From assembly GCA_026770025.1 (NCBI GenBank), contig JAMXDE010000021.1:1054001-1118000 (forward strand): a stretch of 64,000 bases of DNA, in the 5' to 3' direction. Below are positions 28,242-39,248 of the stretch, piece after piece. Source of the DNA: Craspedostauros australis. Its lineage: Eukaryota > Bacillariophyta > Bacillariophyceae > Mastogloiales > Achnanthaceae. The position numbers and the translations under genes are program-made. Under the pieces are notes generated by a model that was given only the letters and a program-made list of their open reading frames with translations, did not search any database and had not been told where the DNA came from. Each line of letters opens with the position of its first letter. The stretch's first letter is position 1.

Positions 28242-29659
28242 CTTTTCTGTCTCCTCCAGCAAGTACTAATTGGAATCGTCTGTTGGTGCTCTTCTTTTAT
28301 GTTGGTTCTGATGATGGATCAACGCAATACATACAATGCAATGCAATACAATGCGATCTATGACAGAAGGATGTTACTTGCACAGTTCTTCGTCTTCGGG
28401 TATGGTGGGATAAGTTCTGAAGTATGGGCAAAGGCAAAGGTGAAGGTTGAGTCAAAGATCTTTGGACCACGATTCTGGCTGAAGGCTTGACTCGTACGTC
28501 TCTGTCTTCCAAATGATCGCTGATGTGGTTGTGATTGTGATTGTGATTGCGGCTGCGGCTGCGGCTGCGACTGCGACTGTGACGATTGTCGGCAACACCT
28601 CCCAAAGATGTCAGGAACTCTGCCTTCTTCGCGGATCCTGCAACATCACATCGGATTTCCTTTGGTTTGTTTTGGCTGATTTCTTTCGATTGCGTGCTTG
28701 ATGCGTTTCCATCACATGATGACGTAGATGATGGAGAAGGCAGTGATGGACTCATTCGACCAAGATGAGTGTCTCATATTGGGCACTCATGACGTCATGT
28801 CCGTCTTCGTTAAGTACATGTCGCAAAGTCTGTCCACATCATTCCGTCGTGACTCCGACGAGTGCGTCACGAAGGAACAACAACACGCACACGCAAGATA
28901 CGATGCGTTGTCTTGTCACACAAACTCGCCACGTACGAAAAACGAACCACGCTCTCCCCTGGACGTGGTAACGAAACCAGCACCCCACCTGTTTGCTTCG
29001 CTGTCATTGTGGTTGTGGTGTTGTGTTTGTGGCTGCCGGCGGTTCATTGTTATCGTGGCGTGAAGCAGAGCTGGTGCGAGAGGACTGGTGTGTTTCGGTT
29101 GTTAACGTTCCTCATTCCTGTTGTTGGGGAGGAGTTGGGTCGCTGCTGTGTTTGTCATCGTGGTTGTTCCCATCAGCCAGCTCGCCACATCACATTTGCT
29201 TCGGGGGTTGCTGGTGTTGCGTGACAGCACAGTTGCATCCATTCAGGATTCCTCCGTAGATTCACCTTTTGTTCTCCTCTGCTTAGACACTCCTGCTTCC
29301 AATCGATTTGCGGATTGTCTCCTCGACCTTCGCGCACCATCTGCTCTGCTCTGTCTCTCTCATCATCGACACCTCTGGAGAGTAGATGGACGGGAGGTGT
29401 AACACTTCGTAACTCACAATTTCAACGAAAGCGCAGGTCTTCGTGTGGCATAATACCATACAACGCTTCGTCTGTTGGTGCATGATAAAGAGTCACACAA
29501 ATACAAGAGGAGGTTTCAGGGGTTCAGTCATTCAATCATCCACTCTATCCATCCATCCATCGATCGATCGATTGATCAACTCATCCACAATTCTCGTACA
29601 CATTCAACTACGAGCACAAAGAGCACCCGCTCCGTACTCACTCTTCCCATTCTGAAGTC
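28242..29659. promoter_or_regulatory. Shared VDE/ZEP divergent promoter region
   Basis: About 1.4 kb separates the two opposed xanthophyll-cycle genes. The end near ZEP carries ATCC/ATCG-type short repeats (about 29548-29575). No credible gene is present, so the whole interval is available for shared control. Two opposed small open frames near 28.3-28.8 kb and 28.9-29.2 kb have no signal or domain character. Confidence 0.5.
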
Positions 29660-32115
29660 ATGAAGATGCATTTCTCCTTTGCCGCCGTTGCGGCTGCAGT
29701 CACCATGCTCGCCACTGGGTCGGATGCCTTCACCACCATGCCGGCCACAACACGGTATGTTTCCACAAGCGCCCTTAGCGACGTCGACTATAACTCGCAC
29801 GAGTACGGTACCTATTAGTACACCAGCAACATTTGCACAACGACGAGCAACTCGTTTCTCAATTTGGACGGTCATTGAGAATTCTTTTCCGCTTCTCGTC
29901 ACGCAGCCAGGGCATTCGCTGCAGCCTCTTCACTTCATTTCAACGCAGCCATGCCATGCCATGCTGCACTTGCCATGATCTCACACATACTCTTTCATCA
30001 CATTTCATCCTTCAACGAATGAACGAACGAACGAACGCATGAACGAATTGCAGAAGCCCAGCACTGTCACATCAATCATCGCAACAGCGCTTGTCGTCAT
30101 CGCTCAACATTGCCACAGTGCCACCAACGACGACGGGAGATGATGCATCCACCTACAGCGCAGAAATCACGGAGGATAACCCGCTCAGGGTCATCATCGC
30201 TGGCGCAGGAGTCGGAGGACTGGCCCTGGCCAACACGCTCTCCAAGAACCCAAAGATGGACGTGGTTGTCCTGGAGCGCACGGACCAATTCAAGCGATTC
30301 GGAGGTCCCATCCAGCTGGCCAGCAATGCTCTCAAGGTCCTGCAGGAGCTCGATCAAGAGGTCTACGATGATATCATGAAGAAATTCACCTACACCGGAG
30401 ACAAGATGAACGGCATCAAGGACGGAATCCGTACGGAATGGTACGCCAAGTTCGATCTTGCCAGCCCCGCCGAGGCACGTGGAATGCCATACACCGGCGT
30501 TATCGAACGCCCGGATCTGCAGGAGATCTACCTCAAAGCGCTGCCAACGGGCACCGTCAGGAATGGCGACGGCGTGGCGTCCTACACGACGGATAAGAAC
30601 GGATGCGTCGATGTCGAGTTGGAATCGGGAAAGAAGGTGCACGGGGATGTCCTCATCGGCGCGGACGGCATCTGGTCCGCCGTGCGTGCCACCATGCGCG
30701 ATGCTCCAGCTCGGGGAGACGAGTCGGGAGCCACGTACTCCGGATACACCGTCTTTGCGGGAGAGCTCAACTACGATTCTCCAGACAACGGAGAGGTCGG
30801 CTACAAGGTCTACATCGGACCTGGACAGTACTTTGTGATCACGGACATCGGCAAGGGCCGATACCAATGGTACGCCTTCCTGGCGCGCCCACCCGGTTCC
30901 GTCAAGGATGAGAAGCCAGACGGATCGTCCATGTACCTGCAGGATATCTTCAAGGGATGGTCGCAGGAGATCCATGCCATCCTCACGGTCACGCAAGAGC
31001 ACGAGATCGAGCAGCGCGATCTCTACGACCGTCCGCCAAGCGTTCTGAAGCCATGGACGGATGGACACGTCGCTTTGTTGGGTGACGGAATTCACGCCAT
31101 GATGCCCGTAAGTGTATGAATGGGCCGTCGGTGTTGTGCAAGCGCTCTCCTTTTGGATCAATGCTTGTCCCATCGCTTGTCGTTGGACCAGGCTGGTCCA
31201 AGCGGGGTTGAAGGAAATGGGGCGTTGTCGCATGGTCATATTGGGGTCGAGTGGAGTCGAGTGGATTCGGTCGACTCCGCAGTTCAGTCAAAGTTCCGCA
31301 AGACAATTGCACCGGCTGCCTGGCTGGCTGGTCGTTGTTCCCTCGGTGGTTCCATCTGCTCGGCATACTTTTCTTCCGTGAAACTGGATCTACAGCAGCG
31401 TATGAGGATGCGTGGAGCACAGTTGACACATGACACTCAAAATGGTCGTTCTCACGCAATCATTCGTCTTGTCCATCATTTCGAATTCCCACAACACCCT
31501 TTTGCTTCTCCCACAACGGATCGTGGCACTGCACAAACGCAAACACATGTACATGTACATACACATGCACAAAACAACAAACAGAACTTGGGCCAAGGTG
31601 GTTGCCAGGCAATCGAGGATGCTTTCGTGCTGTCGGAAGAACTGGACATGGCGAAGTCGCGCACTGAAATCACGCGCTTGCTGCACGAGTACCAGAACAG
31701 ACGGTTGGTGCGTTCCGCCGCCGTTCAGGGATTGTCCCGTTTCGCCTCCGACATCATCATCCGAGGCTTTGACACGCCGGCCAAGGTCGTGTGGGAGGAA
31801 GGCAAGGTCCTGCCAAGATTTGAGAACTTCAACTACGCCGGCATCGTGACCAAGATCCTGCAGCCAATCCTCCCAATCTTCTTCACAGTCCAGTTCAATT
31901 TCCTGTACGATGGCTGGAAGAACCGTTACGCCATCGACCTCGTCGCTGCTTTGGGCTTCCTCGTCATCGGTGGATTCGTGCTCCTGCTTTCCCTGGGAGC
32001 GCTCGGAGAGGCTGGACTTGCGGCCGGCATCGGTATCGAGGCACTCATCGGACTCGAGGGAGCGCTCGACTTGGAGGCGATATTGGCGGCAACTCGCGAA
32101 TTCTTCACCCTGTAA
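29660..32115 (+). CDS. ZEP: Zeaxanthin/diatoxanthin epoxidase (FAD monooxygenase), three exons
   Basis: Exons are 29660-29754, 30054-31107 and 31585-32115. Introns are 29755-30053 (GTATGT…TTGCAG) and 31108-31584 (GTAAGT…AACAG). The spliced protein has 559 residues. Exon 1 encodes the signal peptide ending ATGSDA before Phe, the plastid site, and the intron follows soon after, separating targeting from enzyme. The FAD fold begins IIAGAGVGGLALANTLSK (about 79-96). GADGIWSAVR and GDGIHAMMP|NLGQGGCQAIEDAF (second FAD motif, interrupted by intron 2) follow. The C-terminal part has two hydrophobic segments (about 475-540) that may bind the thylakoid membrane. ZEP reverses the de-epoxidase reaction with O2 and reducing power on the stromal side. 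Gly replaces the usual Ala in the GD-A-H motif. Confidence 0.96.
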
Positions 32116-32298
32116 ACCCTCATCCATTCGCACCTGAAAGCGGAAATGAGAATGTACGGTACCTATAACATGAGTACACATCCGTGCGCACGTACGGCAC
32201 GACACTGCCTGCTTCACGACGTACGGGTAGAACTGATGTATTATATGACATCGTTCAACCATAATATTACACTAGTATATTTGCCATACTCCTATTCA

Positions 32299-32649
32299 CT
32301 ACAGGAAGTAATCGAAGAGCAGTTCGGCCACTCCTCCCAATTCTACGATCACCGTGCCACCGTTTCGTTCGCGCCATTTTTGCTTTTCCATGTTGCGATC
32401 GAAGTAGTCGATACTGTCAAGAAAACGGAAGGAACGTTGGAGCGCGGACTTGGTAGAAACCAGCCACTGCGGAGCCCCACCACCAATGACGAAGATTTCG
32501 TCGTGTTCTTGCGAGGAAGGCCAAAGCGAGAGAGAGAGGAGTGGCATCGTATCCTTGAACACAAACATCGCCAGCAGTCCTAGAAGCAGTATCAACAGCA
32601 GTACCAGCGAGAGCATCGTCTCCAGGAGGAACGCCTGGACCGAACACAC
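32299..32649 (-). CDS. Small single-pass membrane protein, unknown function
   Basis: A 116-residue frame, ATG at 32649 (or the next Met at 32616). Codon third positions are strongly C/G, like the proven genes, which argues it is real. The N-terminus is one long hydrophobic helix (MLSLVLLLILLLGLLAMFVF), either a signal anchor or a signal peptide. The rest is a compact charged domain (EHDEIFVIGGGAPQWLVSTK, FRFLDSIDYFDRNMEKQKW, NGGTVIVELGG). The family is not recognised. It is convergent with ZEP (184 bp apart) and divergent from the DENN gene (288 bp), so it likely shares a short bidirectional promoter with the latter. Confidence 0.65.
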   Translation of the reverse strand: MCSVQAFLLETMLSLVLLLILLLGLLAMFVFKDTMPLLSLSLWPSSQEHDEIFVIGGGAPQWLVSTKSALQRSFRFLDSIDYFDRNMEKQKWRERNGGTVIVELGGVAELLFDYFL

Positions 32650-32937
32650 ACTGGAGGGGTGCCATACGATCCATCATAAAATATTCTACATATTTGTCGA
32701 ATACTTGTTCGCGCGCAAGCAATTCAACGGCCAGCCTGCCTGCCTGAACCAGTCGAAAACGGACTCACCCAACTCGGCTTCACCTCAGTTGACCCTGATT
32801 GAAGTTGCTGTCTGAAGCGGAAAGGCGACAGATCCCAAGACACTATCAAAGGCAGAGACGACGGGCACTCCAGCAGAGAACAGGACAGCTCGTCTGTCGA
32901 GAGTACTCATAGAAAGTGAGCAGGTCCAACTGCAATC

Positions 32938-35900
32938 ATGGAGAACAAATCGGGTGAGAAGGAGGAGGGCACGCCAATAGCGGCCACGAGCACGGAACAG
33001 CAGACGATGGAAGAAGCAGGAGGAGGAGGAGGCCCAGTCGCCACCAAGGAGAATGGTGCTGCTGCCGTTGCTGACAAAGATGAAGCTAACACCGACGTCG
33101 ATACTCGTACCAATGCCGATGCCAAGGCTAGGGAAGCCTCTGGTGCACAAGACGAAGCAAGGGAGATCGAACAAGGAGACAGTCAACCAGACAAGGCCGC
33201 AGCCGATAATGAGCAGAAGAATGCTAACAGCAATGGTGGTGATGGAAACGCCAAATGTGATGAACAACAACAGAAGAACACATCTCGCACATCGCATCCA
33301 GTGACTGAAACAGCTGTGGGCGACAACAGTGGACTTTCGACGCAGGAGAAGACGACGACAACGAATGATGCACCTTCCCGGACAAATGACCAATCGACTG
33401 AGGATGGAGATAGCATTGCCAACTCCAAAGGCGCTCAGATTCTGCTCAATCGGTTCTCCAGCTTGCGCCAGAAGACGAATGAAAACGTCCAGTCTTTCTG
33501 GAAGCAGGCGCCGGTGCTGCAGGAAAACGCAAAGGCACTGTGGCAGCGAGGGCCCAAGCTCTCCAAGGCGGTGCAAGAGATCACCAAAGAGACTCTGGAT
33601 AAGGCCTATGTCGGCCAACCATCCAATCAGGACCACTCCAATGACGAAGCAAATGCAACCGCCGCAGCTGATGAAGCTGTGGGCACAAACGTGTCAACAT
33701 CATCATTACCATCACCAACACCACCAACAACGGAAGCAGTAACGGGGGCGGCCATTGACTCAGGTGCGAAACAAACGCCTGATGATGGTGGAGGTTTTGT
33801 GAATATGACAGCAGAACCATCATCGGGAGCGCCGGCGGCCACCGCAGCAGCAGCAGCAGAGACCACCAAAACGGTTCCTAAATTTGGTGCTGCAGCGAGC
33901 ATGTTTGCTTCGAGGCTGGTTTCCATGACAACTGCAGCGACGGCAACTGCAACTGCAACGGCAACAACAGGCACAGCACCGTCATCTGGCGCATCAAGAA
34001 GAGGACATGATGCAACGCCAGACGGAGATGCAAGCACGGATGCGAACCAGGATAAAAATGCACAAGCACATGCAAATGCTAATGTGAACGCAAACACCAA
34101 CTTGCCCAATGGCGTTGCCAAATCCATGGATTTCACAGAGAGAGCATCTAAGGCTGCAGGCGACGGTGCGACCGCAACCGAACAGGATCCAATCGAGCAG
34201 ACCGATGCTGCGCAAAACGATGCGCGGCGAGCCAGGGTCGAGGAGGCAGTTAATCGTGCTGCTGTTGCGGCGAGCGTCGTGGCAGAGTCGGTGGCCACTG
34301 GATTCCGCGGCCGGTACGCTGCATCCAAGCAGGCCTCCGACCTTGATGCCGACAAGGACAAATCGGAGCAGATCGCCAAGAACAAAATAGACGAACGGGA
34401 ATCACAGACTGCTCTCATCTTGAAGAGCCGCGCAGCGAAGCACATGCAAGGGATCCTTGACGCTCTCGAACCGTACGAATTTGCCATGCTGCTGGGGAAG
34501 GGAAGGCTGGGTGTCAACTTGAAGCAGTGCTACCTCAAGAACCATGGCGTTTTCGTTGACTTCCTCGTTGCCAGAGGCCAGGCGGAGTCGTCTGGTGTCG
34601 TGAGAGCTGGAGACTTGCTCAAGAGACTCGGTGAACAAGACCTACGCAAAGGAACCATCCTGGAAATCCCGCAGCTCATCGCCAAGGGCAAGCGTCCGGT
34701 CGTGCTCATCCTCGCAACAGGAACCAAGGCTGTCTTGGACAAGATCAATTACGTGGATATTGCTGTCGCCATGATGCATCGCGCGCGCGATCTCTTCAAG
34801 GAGCGCTTTGTCCTCGGGAATCAGGGAGACTACGACAGCCAGCTCGGCTCTACCGGCTTCGTACCAGTAGACGCAAAAGCAGACGCAACAACAGACAAGG
34901 AGGGAGAACAACGATCTGCCCAAAGTGTCGAACAAGCGGTGGTTGGACTCAACGCGGTCCCCCCGTTGGTGAATGTTGCCGTACCCATGGAAAGCACAAT
35001 CGATGCGTACGTTTCACCACCCATCGTTCCCACCGATTTGAAGAAGGAGCTCGTCGATGAAATGGCCCAACGATGCAACGACGGTTTCATCGTGACCGAG
35101 CTTGTGCAGATTGCAGACCTCGACAGCAACTTCCGGGCTGCCTTGAACAATGCCTTCCTTGTGTGCGCCATCGACCCACGCAAGCTGCCATTCCTCAAGC
35201 GCCATCTCGACTCGTCCGTTGTGGAGCTGGAGGGCGGCGGGCGAGGCAAGATGACCGCCAGCACTCAGCTGACGCTCTTCTTGGAACTCTTCGCATTCTC
35301 TGACATGCACGGCGTGACACCGAACCACCGTGTGCGTGAAATCGCCATCCACATTGCGAATACCTTCTTTCTGCCGACCAAGGTCGATGATGAGCTGCAG
35401 CCGCCCGTCTTTGACTTCCATCACATCGTCCCGGACTCTTCGTTGCGGCATTTGGAGTTCGTTCTGAGCGGGAACAGCCAGAACATTCCGCGCGATGCCT
35501 TCCTCGATTTCCAAAAAGCCATCGTGGAGTCCTTGGTGGGCATCCCCTTCCTCTCATTCCTAATGTCTGCCGAATGCGCCCGTATGCGGGGGTACTTACG
35601 CAGCACTGCGCCACACATCAACCTGCCGCTGCACTCCATCGTGCACAACTCGGATGCTCGGTCCACGGACGCCAACGCCAAGAACTCATTCGCTTATATC
35701 CTGGTCTACCTTTTATGTCAGCTTGAGAAAGATGGCATCGGTGACAACGGTCTCTTCTCTGCCGAGGGAAATCGTCACTTCGGAGCAGCAAGCGGATTGT
35801 GCTGCGTGCTGTTCATCCGCGGCGTTCTCCTCCCAGCATTGGAAGATGCACGAAAAGCGAATTCCAAGCTGGCAACCAGCAAGCCAACCTCCGGTGCAAA

Positions 35901-38900
35901 GCAAGCAGAAACAGATGCAAACCCTTCGTCAACCAATGGCGGCAACGATGGCAACGATCAAAGCAATGGGAAAGCGCAAGTCGATGACGAGGGCATTGAG
36001 CAAACCTGGATTCATCTCAAGGACGTGTTCGAACGATTGTGGGAAGCCTTCATTTCTCCTCAAGTTGGTTCGCTCCAAATGCTCAAGGCAGCAAATGAAA
36101 CAGAGACGGCGCTCAAGATTGTGCAGAAGATTCTCACCGATATATCCACAATGAACACAACCACGGGAAGCTCGCAACCAGCCAGCTCCAAAAATTCCAA
36201 GCAGGGCCAAGAGCAGGTGCCTCAAAACCTGCTCACTGCGTTGCTGGACAAGAGCCTCGAAAATGCCATCGTGCGTCTGTCCGAGGAACTCCTGTACGAC
36301 TACGCCGCGAACACGCACGTCAAGTTCAAGGAGCACAAGTTTTACGAGCTGATGTGCAGCGAGCTTTGCAAGAGGCGTGTGGTTGGTTCGACTCACGTGC
36401 ACAAGCAGGAGCTGCAAACGTTCCCGCAGGGATCCATCAAGCGATTGCTCCGGAAGGTCGAGCTTCCCGTTGGGATATCCTCGCACAAGCCATCCTACGC
36501 CTTCGCGGGTGCAGGCAAAGGTGTGGGTGCGAGTGCAGGCGCAAGCGCAAGCAAGTCGATGTCAGGCACATCTTCTCGCAATGTTCCGGACGAGACGCAA
36601 AGGCCAAAGACTGCCGAATTCGCGATCGTCTTTGGGTCGGCCGATGCGCAGAGGCGATCCGAACTTCCAGCGATTGCAGGCATGGAGCATTCGAATGCAA
36701 GACGATTCGCTGGCCTCCAGCTTGGAGCATCCTCGGACGATGGCACAGGAGCGCTGGACAGCGCCGTCGTGCCGGACACCTTTGAGAACTACGCCGTCGT
36801 CCCACAACCAAAACGGCGCCATTTCTTCAACCAAAGCCCAGATGCGATCGTCAGCAAAGACGGGTGGTCTGTGTCGTTGGTGAACTTCATCATTCCCAAC
36901 AATGACAGCGGGGAGGGTGATCCCACCGAGTCTGCACTGTTTGGAGTCTCTCTCGTCTTCCACAAAGTGGGTGACGGTAGGAAACTTCACGATGACGATG
37001 GTCGTGATCGGACACCAATCGAAGTGCTCACCAGAGATGATGCCGGGGCTCCATCGGTGATTCAATCGAATAACGATGACACAGCGATGTCCTCCGGTGT
37101 GGGCGACGTCACAGATGGCAAAGTGACTGCGTCAGAAGATGGCGAAGACAAGCAAGCTTCTTCTCCACAGCCCAAGCCCACCCAGGAAGAAGGTGCAGAT
37201 ATCAAAGATGAAAAGAAACAAGCCGTTGTTAACAACACCGGCAAGGACGATGCCGTGGTTGACAATGGCGACACTGGCACTGGCGCTGGCACTAGTGCTG
37301 ATAAGAACGATGACAAGAACAATGACAAGACTGACGATCAGAGAGATGATGGCACTGACAAAGCAAGTTCCACAAAGCCTTCAGAGACCATCCCCGACGC
37401 TGCTGTGATCGGAACTAGCGAAACAGCTAAATCAAGTGCGGAAAACGCTGACGCAACTGCGGATGCATCGATAGGAGAGCATACAGAGACTCCGGGTGCA
37501 AAGAAGTCAACCACAGTAGAAATGGACGCAACTGCAACAGTGGAAGGTTCAACTTTCGAGGTTTGCTTCAAAGCCTCGGAGGGGCAGGCTGCTGATCATG
37601 CTGCAAGTGAGCAGACTTCATCCAGTGGGATACTGCAGCTCCGGCTGCCAATGCAGGCGCCGGTGTTCAAGGCAGAAGTAGAGGGGCATTCGTGGATCAC
37701 TTCCATCTTGGACGATTACGATGACGATGACGATCACTTTGACGGCGGGGACGAAAGCAATTCCAACGATGGTGATGACGTCAATGAAGTTGATCCAAAA
37801 GTTGACCAAGAACAGGACGGTGTCGACTCACAAGTTTCAGAAGAGAAGCCCGATGGGACGATCCTGGTCGGTCTCGCCTTGGCGTGTCGGCAAAACACGG
37901 TCATTTCCATGAGGGATGTACTATCGAAGCTGATTCAAGACTTCTCCGACCATTGCGTTTCGGACGGCGGCGCGGCCAATCCATCCAACCCACAATCGCT
38001 GCGTTGCTCGCCATTGGTGGATGCCTTGGGAGCTTTTGCGAACCAAGAAGTCGAGGTCGGTGCGTTGAATGCCATTCTGCAACCCTACCTCAGCTTGGCG
38101 TCGTCGCCATGGCAGGAACGCCCGATCGGGGCCCAAAAGGAAGAGTTCGAGTTGCAATCGGTGCGGAGGATGACAGAATGCCTCCCGCCAACCCCGCTGG
38201 CGCTGATGTTCGTCACAGCCTTGCTCGAGCAGAAGATCGTTCTGTCATCAACCCGTCGCAGCGCGCTTCATTCTGTCGCAACCGGCCTCGCGACCATCCT
38301 GCGCCCGCTCAAGTGGGGTCATCTACTGGCTCCGCTGGTTCCTGCGAGCATCGCCACCGACCTCATCCAGTATCCCGCACCCTTCATCCTGGGCGTTTGT
38401 TCCGAAGACGCGGAGAGCGCCAGTTTGCTTGCAGACCTCCCCAGCGACGTCACGTTGGTCGATCTGGACGTTGGAAGGGTGATCTTGGCCCCATCGTTCG
38501 GTCGTGACAACGAGATGGTCACTAAGTCCGCAAATGCCGAAGCGACCATGAAAGCGCTTCGATCGCAGACCCTGTACTTGGCACAATCCCTCGGGTACGT
38601 GTTTGGCTCATGCATCTCGCCGGATTCGTGGAATTGCGACGCTGTGACTTTTGGCGCATCGCCGTCGCTGATAGGTTCGACAGACGGAGCTCGCGGTGCC
38701 AACCCTACTGGCCATCCAAACGGGGCGTGCAAGAACTTCATCCAGACAGTGCGATCGTTCATCGACGAATTGTTGGCGGGGTCTGAATCGTGCTCGTACT
38801 GGGTCCAGGAAGCATCCGCCGTTGGGATGGGCGGCACTTCCGGGGACGAAGCCACTGTGCTGTTTGACGAAGATCGTTTCTTCCACATTAAGAACTTCCG

Positions 38901-39057
38901 CAGCCAGAAGGACAGCCATCGTCTCTTTGACAAGACCACGTCGAGTTTGGCTCTCAAGGTGGACGACTTTGACTTGATCTTGGAAAGTCTGCTGCGCTGC
39001 CAATCGATCAGCACGTACGTCAGTTCCAGACCGAAGGAGACAATGATCTACCATTAG
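32938..39057 (+). CDS. Giant PDZ / RGS-like / DENN domain protein
   Basis: A single intronless frame of 2039 residues. Residues 1-490 are mostly low complexity (Ala/Thr/Asp/Asn/Lys) with a short helical patch around 165-220. A PDZ-like domain follows (about 505-595: FAMLLGKGRLGVNLKQ, VVRAGDLLKRLGEQDL). A helical domain (about 730-900: NNAFLVCAIDPRKLPFLKRH, FLELFAFSDMHG, FLDFQKAIVESLVGIPFLSF) resembles an RGS fold; that part is inference. A DENN module comes last: uDENN (about 1270-1345, DGWSVSLVNFIIPNNDSG), an acidic 300-residue insert, cDENN (about 1640-1850, LPPTPLALMFVTALLEQKIV, LKWGHLLAPLVPASI, YPAPFILGV) and a dDENN-like end (about 1930-2030). DENN proteins are usually Rab GTPase exchange factors; combined with PDZ and RGS this suggests a scaffold linking membrane signals to vesicle traffic. 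Convergent with the kinase gene, 191 bp apart. Confidence 0.88.
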   Translation: MENKSGEKEEGTPIAATSTEQQTMEEAGGGGGPVATKENGAAAVADKDEANTDVDTRTNADAKAREASGAQDEAREIEQGDSQPDKAAADNEQKNANSNGGDGNAKCDEQQQKNTSRTSHPVTETAVGDNSGLSTQEKTTTTNDAPSRTNDQSTEDGDSIANSKGAQILLNRFSSLRQKTNENVQSFWKQAPVLQENAKALWQRGPKLSKAVQEITKETLDKAYVGQPSNQDHSNDEANATAAADEAVGTNVSTSSLPSPTPPTTEAVTGAAIDSGAKQTPDDGGGFVNMTAEPSSGAPAATAAAAAETTKTVPKFGAAASMFASRLVSMTTAATATATATATTGTAPSSGASRRGHDATPDGDASTDANQDKNAQAHANANVNANTNLPNGVAKSMDFTERASKAAGDGATATEQDPIEQTDAAQNDARRARVEEAVNRAAVAASVVAESVATGFRGRYAASKQASDLDADKDKSEQIAKNKIDERESQTALILKSRAAKHMQGILDALEPYEFAMLLGKGRLGVNLKQCYLKNHGVFVDFLVARGQAESSGVVRAGDLLKRLGEQDLRKGTILEIPQLIAKGKRPVVLILATGTKAVLDKINYVDIAVAMMHRARDLFKERFVLGNQGDYDSQLGSTGFVPVDAKADATTDKEGEQRSAQSVEQAVVGLNAVPPLVNVAVPMESTIDAYVSPPIVPTDLKKELVDEMAQRCNDGFIVTELVQIADLDSNFRAALNNAFLVCAIDPRKLPFLKRHLDSSVVELEGGGRGKMTASTQLTLFLELFAFSDMHGVTPNHRVREIAIHIANTFFLPTKVDDELQPPVFDFHHIVPDSSLRHLEFVLSGNSQNIPRDAFLDFQKAIVESLVGIPFLSFLMSAECARMRGYLRSTAPHINLPLHSIVHNSDARSTDANAKNSFAYILVYLLCQLEKDGIGDNGLFSAEGNRHFGAASGLCCVLFIRGVLLPALEDARKANSKLATSKPTSGAKQAETDANPSSTNGGNDGNDQSNGKAQVDDEGIEQTWIHLKDVFERLWEAFISPQVGSLQMLKAANETETALKIVQKILTDISTMNTTTGSSQPASSKNSKQGQEQVPQNLLTALLDKSLENAIVRLSEELLYDYAANTHVKFKEHKFYELMCSELCKRRVVGSTHVHKQELQTFPQGSIKRLLRKVELPVGISSHKPSYAFAGAGKGVGASAGASASKSMSGTSSRNVPDETQRPKTAEFAIVFGSADAQRRSELPAIAGMEHSNARRFAGLQLGASSDDGTGALDSAVVPDTFENYAVVPQPKRRHFFNQSPDAIVSKDGWSVSLVNFIIPNNDSGEGDPTESALFGVSLVFHKVGDGRKLHDDDGRDRTPIEVLTRDDAGAPSVIQSNNDDTAMSSGVGDVTDGKVTASEDGEDKQASSPQPKPTQEEGADIKDEKKQAVVNNTGKDDAVVDNGDTGTGAGTSADKNDDKNNDKTDDQRDDGTDKASSTKPSETIPDAAVIGTSETAKSSAENADATADASIGEHTETPGAKKSTTVEMDATATVEGSTFEVCFKASEGQAADHAASEQTSSSGILQLRLPMQAPVFKAEVEGHSWITSILDDYDDDDDHFDGGDESNSNDGDDVNEVDPKVDQEQDGVDSQVSEEKPDGTILVGLALACRQNTVISMRDVLSKLIQDFSDHCVSDGGAANPSNPQSLRCSPLVDALGAFANQEVEVGALNAILQPYLSLASSPWQERPIGAQKEEFELQSVRRMTECLPPTPLALMFVTALLEQKIVLSSTRRSALHSVATGLATILRPLKWGHLLAPLVPASIATDLIQYPAPFILGVCSEDAESASLLADLPSDVTLVDLDVGRVILAPSFGRDNEMVTKSANAEATMKALRSQTLYLAQSLGYVFGSCISPDSWNCDAVTFGASPSLIGSTDGARGANPTGHPNGACKNFIQTVRSFIDELLAGSESCSYWVQEASAVGMGGTSGDEATVLFDEDRFFHIKNFRSQKDSHRLFDKTTSSLALKVDDFDLILESLLRCQSISTYVSSRPKETMIYH

Positions 39058-39248
39058 CTTGCGAGGGTACGAGGACGATTAGTGATGACGATGGTACTCC
39101 TCTGCTCTCCACGTGTTTCAAGTACGTCCGTTGGCGCAAATGCGCTGCACTCTCCAAGGACGATGCACATATTCTGCTGCTACACATCTAAACTACTATC
39201 TACGAAATACAATCGCTTTTACAATTGTTACGACTCCAGTCAACCCCA

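Noticed and set aside
28297-28755. Reverse-strand small Ser/Arg-rich frame in the VDE/ZEP interval
   Set aside because: Dominated by simple repeats, with no start context, signal or domain; the interval is better read as a promoter.
30097-31239. Long reverse-strand open frame (380 codons) opposite ZEP exon 2
   Set aside because: It is antisense to a well-supported enzyme exon; its openness follows from the codon bias of ZEP, and it has no recognisable motif.
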